Source: JAZDKP01 sp043802925
GTDB lineage: Bacteria; Fibrobacterota; OXYB2-FULL-49-7; JAEUSG01
Length of the DNA: 9,948 bases
Reading direction: 5' to 3'
NCBI GenBank assembly: GCA_043802925.1
Contig: JAZDKP010000035.1
Location: 1-9,948, forward strand
Each line of letters begins with the position of its first letter. Position 1 is the first letter of the stretch. Under the pieces are notes generated by a model. It was not told the origin of the DNA and did not search any database. It saw only the letters and a program-made list of their open reading frames with translations. This document shows, one piece after another, positions 6,768 to 9,948 of the stretch. Made by a program: the position numbers and the translations under genes.

Positions 6768-7121
6768 TTATTCGGGCGCGCCGGACTCTTCGATTTCGTC
6801 GGAGGCCGCGCTACCGTTGGGGTACCACTCCACGATTTTCTTGGCAATCAGGTGCGCCTGCTTTTCGCTGGAGATGGTGAACTTGCTCCGCTGGATGTAA
6901 TTGCCGTCCTTTTTTTGGTAACGGCGCAGGGAGACCTTGGGTGGCTTGTACAGGTCGGTGGCGCGGTCATATTCCTGGTACAGGAACATGATGGTCGTCC
7001 AGGCACCCTTGGAAAGTATCTGTTTTTTTAACTCTTTGACCAGCAGTTTTCCGTCTTCTTCGTAATTGATGCTGATGGTGTTGACCGAGCTGTTGCCCGA
7101 ACCTTTTTCGCCAATTTCCAT
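6768..7121 (-). CDS. Uncharacterised 117-residue protein upstream of ybeY
   Basis: I do not assign a function. It is a small, charged, soluble protein without signal peptide or membrane segment. Residues about 20-100 look like one folded domain: a Lys-rich helix (LLVKELKKQILSKGA), a strand with WTTIMFLYQEYD, the basic strand pair PPKVSLRRYQKKDGNYI, a KFTISSEKQAHLI turn into a helix, and an acidic low-complexity tail. The ATG at 7121 has GGGAG five bases upstream, and a promoter-like TTGATT-17-TAAAAT lies further up. The order of a basic beta-hairpin, then an ISSEKQ turn, then a helix faintly recalls PC4-like single-strand nucleic acid-binding folds, but that is only a resemblance. Its position directly before ybeY is compatible with an RNA- or ribosome-related role. 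Confidence 0.82.
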   Translation of the reverse strand: MEIGEKGSGNSSVNTISINYEEDGKLLVKELKKQILSKGAWTTIMFLYQEYDRATDLYKPPKVSLRRYQKKDGNYIQRSKFTISSEKQAHLIAKKIVEWYPNGSAASDEIEESGAPE

Positions 7122-7188
7122 GGTTTCTCCCGTTTTTTGAAACCGAATAAAGCTAAATTAAATATTGAAAAACGCCGTTAATATATAT

Positions 7189-7217
7189 ATTTTACTTTAT
7201 AATAGATAATTAATCAA
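7189..7217 (-). promoter_or_regulatory. Candidate promoter for the 117-residue gene and ybeY
   Basis: The minus strand reads TTGATT, 17 bases, TAAAAT: four of six and five of six matches to the sigma-70 consensus with ideal spacing. The -10 lies about 68 bases before the ATG at 7121. The AT-rich background raises the chance of accidental matches. Confidence 0.45.
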
Positions 7218-7290
7218 TGTTTTAAAATCAAGAAAAATCTTACTTTCTTGCTGATTATAAATATTAGATTATACAACAGATTCAATTATA

Positions 7291-7306
7291 TGTGACAAGG
7301 GTCACA
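7291..7306. promoter_or_regulatory. CRP/FNR-family operator-like palindrome TGTGA-N6-TCACA
   Basis: The sequence is TGTGACAAGGGTCACA, in which both half-sites match the textbook CRP consensus exactly with the correct six-base spacer; the arms are symmetric for six bases. Its centre (7298.5) is 41.5 bases before a start point predicted from the TATATT box at 7328-7333, which is class II activator geometry for the FecR-domain gene. It lies about 75 bases upstream of the left-facing -35 candidate. The regulator is not in the window. Confidence 0.6.
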
Positions 7307-7310
7307 GCTT

Positions 7311-7323
7311 AAACCCGGGGTTT
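7311..7323. repeat. Short inverted repeat AAACCC-G-GGGTTT
   Basis: A six-base perfect inverted repeat around a single G, five bases after the CRP-like palindrome and just before the candidate -10 box. The loop is too small for a good RNA hairpin, so a protein-binding site between -35 and -10 is a possible role. It may also be chance. Confidence 0.3.
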
Positions 7324-7327
7324 TATC

Positions 7328-7333
7328 TATATT
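7328..7333 (+). promoter_or_regulatory. Candidate -10 box of the FecR-domain gene
   Basis: TATATT, five of six matches to consensus, with no recognisable -35 at 17-18 bases. A missing -35 is expected of activator-dependent class II promoters, and the CRP-like site is placed accordingly. The predicted start near 7340 would give a leader of about 98 bases. A one-step alternative is TATTAT at 7330-7335. Confidence 0.4.
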
Positions 7334-7438
7334 ATTTTTAAAACTATCCTTAAAATCATTATTGCGCGCGTAAAAACTGAAAACAATTCAAAACTGAACA
7401 AATATTTTTTACCTTTTGTATTGTCAAAGGGGGTTCTA

Positions 7439-9948
7439 ATGGTACTTCTTTCCCGGATTAAAGCGATTGTACTTTTGACGTCGCTCATTTTACTGGCCGG
7501 TGTTGCGACTGCTGAACAGATGATTGACCGGGGCGCCAAGGTCAATTTCTATGTCGGCAAGGTCATGATCAAGCATGCCAATGAAAAAGAATGGCTCGAC
7601 GCCAAAATCGGCATGAAGCTTAAAAGCGCGGATGCGGTCCGTACTTATGTGGAGTCCAAGTGTGATATCGAGACCCCGGAAGGCACGGTCATCAACATTC
7701 AGGAAAACACGGTTTTTGAGCTTTCTGAAGTTTTCCAGAACGCGCGCACCAAAGCCAATGACACCAAGGTCAACATCAAGACCGGCAGTGTGTGGGCCAA
7801 TGTCAAAAAGCTCACGAACAAGCGTTCCAGTTTCGTCTTCGAAACCCCCACGGCCACGGCCGCTATCCGCGGCACCGAACTCGGAATCGATGTGGGCGAA
7901 GGTAAAACCCGCGTGCATGTTAAAGAGGGTTCGGTCGAAGTGCAAAGCCGTTCGGGCGGTCGGCCGGTCTTTGTTTTTGAAAATCAGCAGGCCTATGTTG
8001 AAAAGGGCAAGGACGGCGTGGATGTGCAGCCGGAAAAGGGCGATTCGGGCAGCGGGGGCAACGACCTTCCCTTCGAACTAAATTCACCCAAGGAAGGCCA
8101 GGAAATAGCGGGTCTCATCGTGCCCCTTTCGGGTAAAACCGCGCCGGGTGCCACCATCAAGGTGGTGGGTGGCACGGACCTCATTGCGGCCGCAGACGGC
8201 TCCTTCAACGGTTCTATCACGCTGCCCGAAGGGCTGACGGGCGAGACCGTGATTGCCATGGCTGCCATCTTCCAGGGCAAAACTTCCACCAAAACCGTCA
8301 AGCTCAAGCTTAAACAATCCGATGCCACTCCGGCCAAGGAGGTCATGGTCGCCATTGTGGAGCCCGCGGAAGGCGCGTCTTATACCTCCAACCTCGTTCC
8401 CTGCATCGGCACCGCTACCCCGGGCGCACAGCTTACTTTCGGTGACGGCCAGCAGATTACCGCCGGTCCCGACGGGGTTTTTAATGTCAAGTACAAACTC
8501 CCGGGTACGGCTGTGGGTGCTTATGATGTTAAGGTTTCGGCCGCGCTTGCGGGCGCGGTCAAAAGCGCCAGCGTGAACGTTAAAATCGTCGAGGTCATGA
8601 AGGAACTGGCCATTGTCCTGAACGCGCCGTCGCCGGGCGAAGAATTTATCAAGACCAATAAAATCCCGGTCGAAGGCATCACCCTGCCGGGCGCCAAAGT
8701 CACCTTTGGCAGCGGTGCCGCCCTTGTCGCGGACGCCACGGGTGCCTTCCGCGGCATCTACGAAGTGGCTAAAAAGTTCGGTGAACATGAGCTTGCCTTC
8801 ACGGTCACCGCCGGCAGTGTTACTAAAAAGCTGGCGGTTAAAATTAAAGTCGTGGCGGATGCGGCCGGGTGCCTGGCCGAGGTACTCGACCCCTCCAACG
8901 GTGCGGATGTGCCGCCTGATTTCACCGTGAACGGCAAGGTCGACAACCCGGATAATAATGCCATTGTGTATGTCAACGGCGTGCCGGCCACGGTCACGGG
9001 CAACGCTTTCACGGCGCTCGTTTCCAGCGGTTTCAGAATGGACCAGGGCGGCCAGCTCTTGCTTTCGGTCACCGAGCCCCGGGCCGGCGCCAAATATGTC
9101 AAGCTGCCCATCATGGTCCGCGGCAAGGTCACGCCCGCCACGGCCAAGGTCCTCATTGACGGCACCAAGGAGGCGCGCGTCTCGTCCGACGGGTCGTTCG
9201 AGGCCGAGTATCCCATGTCCGACGAGACCGGCGACTACGACGTGGAGGTCATTGCGCTGCTTGAGTCGGGCCAGGAAATCAAGAAAAAGTTTGACGTGAA
9301 CGTGCAGACCGAATGCAACGGCGTGCGCGCCGTGCCGGTCAAGGTCACCTACAACATCGAACTCGGCATGGGCAAGACCTCGGGTGAGCAGAAGCAGTCG
9401 GTCAACTTCCGCTATGACAAGCAGAAATACGAGCTTGTGCTCCTCGCGGGCACGCCGGTGTGCGCCAACGGACGGGTGGCCATTGACGTCAAGACTAACG
9501 CGGCCGAGCTTCGCGCCAACGATAAAATCATCCCGCTCTCGGGTGCGGGCGGCACGTTGCGCAGCGCGCGTTACGACATCGACTTCTCCGACCGAAGTTG
9601 CTTCCCGGAAAACGAAGTGACCTTCACGGCCACTGACGAGTCGGCCAACCCGCCCTCCAAGGAGCAGGTTGTGTCGTGGAGCTGCCCCATCCTCAACCTC
9701 GAAAAGCCCGAGCTCACGCTCACGGACCTCAACAACTGCCTCAGCATCCGTGTCAACGACAAGTCCTTCCTCTGCGACAAGGCGGAGGAGAATATTCGTA
9801 TCACGGTCGAAGCCACTGGCAAAGGCCAGATTTTTGACCTGGATGTGAGTAAAAACGGCGAAAGTCCCTGTGTGCCCTTCGAGGACGGGGTCAACATCCT
9901 CTATACCGTCAAAGCCCTCGACAAAGGCAAAAACGTCACGACCCAGAC
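7439..9948 (+). CDS. Secreted FecR-domain protein with Ig-like repeats, 3' end cut by window edge
   Basis: Large exported protein, at least 836 residues. A Sec signal peptide is clear: R6 and K8, a hydrophobic core at 9-22, then A-T-A before E26 as the likely cleavage site. Residues about 35-190 form a FecR-type domain, with the hallmark TPTATAAIRGTE at 136-147 and a following VKEGSVEV. A Gly/Ser linker (about 200-210) leads to three related Ig-like repeats of about 88 residues starting near 212, 303 and 390, each with an early Pro-x-x-Gly, a PGA turn and a DG or TG-x-F strand. Two diverged units follow (about 477-561 and 562-625). After that comes a beta-rich part with cysteines at 626, 675, 721, 749, 767, 779 and 811, suggesting disulfides outside the cytoplasm. 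The ATG has AAAGGGGG five bases upstream. No sigma factor or TonB receptor is adjacent, so iron signalling is unlikely; a surface, scaffold or adhesion role is inferred. No stop codon occurs before the edge. Confidence 0.93.
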   Translation, partial: MVLLSRIKAIVLLTSLILLAGVATAEQMIDRGAKVNFYVGKVMIKHANEKEWLDAKIGMKLKSADAVRTYVESKCDIETPEGTVINIQENTVFELSEVFQNARTKANDTKVNIKTGSVWANVKKLTNKRSSFVFETPTATAAIRGTELGIDVGEGKTRVHVKEGSVEVQSRSGGRPVFVFENQQAYVEKGKDGVDVQPEKGDSGSGGNDLPFELNSPKEGQEIAGLIVPLSGKTAPGATIKVVGGTDLIAAADGSFNGSITLPEGLTGETVIAMAAIFQGKTSTKTVKLKLKQSDATPAKEVMVAIVEPAEGASYTSNLVPCIGTATPGAQLTFGDGQQITAGPDGVFNVKYKLPGTAVGAYDVKVSAALAGAVKSASVNVKIVEVMKELAIVLNAPSPGEEFIKTNKIPVEGITLPGAKVTFGSGAALVADATGAFRGIYEVAKKFGEHELAFTVTAGSVTKKLAVKIKVVADAAGCLAEVLDPSNGADVPPDFTVNGKVDNPDNNAIVYVNGVPATVTGNAFTALVSSGFRMDQGGQLLLSVTEPRAGAKYVKLPIMVRGKVTPATAKVLIDGTKEARVSSDGSFEAEYPMSDETGDYDVEVIALLESGQEIKKKFDVNVQTECNGVRAVPVKVTYNIELGMGKTSGEQKQSVNFRYDKQKYELVLLAGTPVCANGRVAIDVKTNAAELRANDKIIPLSGAGGTLRSARYDIDFSDRSCFPENEVTFTATDESANPPSKEQVVSWSCPILNLEKPELTLTDLNNCLSIRVNDKSFLCDKAEENIRITVEATGKGQIFDLDVSKNGESPCVPFEDGVNILYTVKALDKGKNVTTQ

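Larger units (their letters stand above)
7122..7438. other. AT-rich divergent intergenic region (317 bases)
   Basis: This stretch has no credible gene. It is strongly AT-rich compared with the GC-rich genes on both sides and lies between divergently read genes. It holds a left-facing promoter candidate, a CRP-type palindrome, a CCCGGGG-centred inverted repeat, a right-facing -10 candidate, a nine-base direct repeat (AAAACTGAA at 7373-7381 and 7390-7398) and the ribosome binding site AAAGGGGG (7426-7433) of the FecR gene. Confidence 0.85.

Noticed and set aside
7311..7340. Intrinsic terminator (AAACCCGGGGTTTT followed by a T-rich stretch)
   Set aside because: The stem would have a one-base loop or only a few pairs after opening. 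It lies between divergent genes where no transcript needs to end, and the T-run is interrupted.
7122..7438. Small RNA or riboswitch in the intergenic region
   Set aside because: Apart from the short palindromes I see no extended pairing or known riboswitch core; AT-richness alone is not evidence.
8168..8186. Sigma-54-like sequence TGGCAC ... TTGC
   Set aside because: The spacing is eight bases instead of five, and it lies inside the coding region of the FecR protein.
8084..8788. 234-codon minus-strand open frame inside the FecR/Ig gene
   Set aside because: The plus-strand frame is open for over 2.5 kb with a signal peptide and known domain. The antisense product shows no domain and has no convincing start context.
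1..9948. Mobile element, CRISPR array, toxin-antitoxin or defence system
   Set aside because: No transposase, integrase, terminal repeats, regularly spaced repeats or nuclease/toxin-like pairs were found. Most genes are core functions in tight operons.

Overview
The window looks like chromosome from a Gram-negative (diderm), moderately GC-rich bacterium. It holds ten protein genes and no RNA genes, CRISPR arrays or insertion sequences that I can see. LptB (the ATPase of lipopolysaccharide export) implies an outer membrane. The order lptB-rpoN-hpf-hprK is a conserved arrangement in several diderm lineages such as Desulfobacterota-like bacteria. The FecR-plus-Ig-repeat secreted protein and the style of the small orphan protein suggest a deltaproteobacterial or Fibrobacterota-like host, but the sequence alone does not fix the phylum.

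Layout. Positions 1-7121 are read entirely from the minus strand. In order of transcription (right to left) they are: a 117-residue unrecognised protein and ybeY (7121-6345); an AT-rich gap with a candidate promoter; then a very tightly packed block of a GGDEF diguanylate cyclase, aroE, lptB, rpoN and lipA (6229-1307). In that block the junctions are ATGA, GTGA, a 15-base gap and TAATG, so the five genes are almost certainly one transcript with translational coupling. A 78-base AT-rich gap with a TATAAT box separates lipA from hpf and hprK (1228 to the left edge, where hprK is cut off). Positions 7122-7438 are an AT-rich divergent intergenic region. It carries a perfect TGTGA-N6-TCACA palindrome, the textbook CRP-family site, at class II spacing from a -10-like box facing right. 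From 7439 to the right edge, on the plus strand, runs one long gene for a secreted FecR-domain protein with a chain of Ig-like domains and a cysteine-containing C-terminal part; it is cut off by the window end.

How the genes fit together. The minus-strand genes are mainly core functions: ribosome and rRNA maturation (YbeY), aromatic amino acid synthesis (AroE), LPS export (LptB), sigma-54 transcription (RpoN), lipoate synthesis (LipA), ribosome hibernation (HPF) and HPr phosphorylation control (HprK). The unusual points are the insertion of lipA between rpoN and hpf, the placement of a c-di-GMP synthase and aroE where lptA/lptC often sit, and the likely CRP-type control of the large surface or secreted protein. 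I found no convincing evidence of a new defence or mobile system. The least explained items are the N-terminal domain of the GGDEF protein, the 117-residue protein, and the large FecR/Ig protein.
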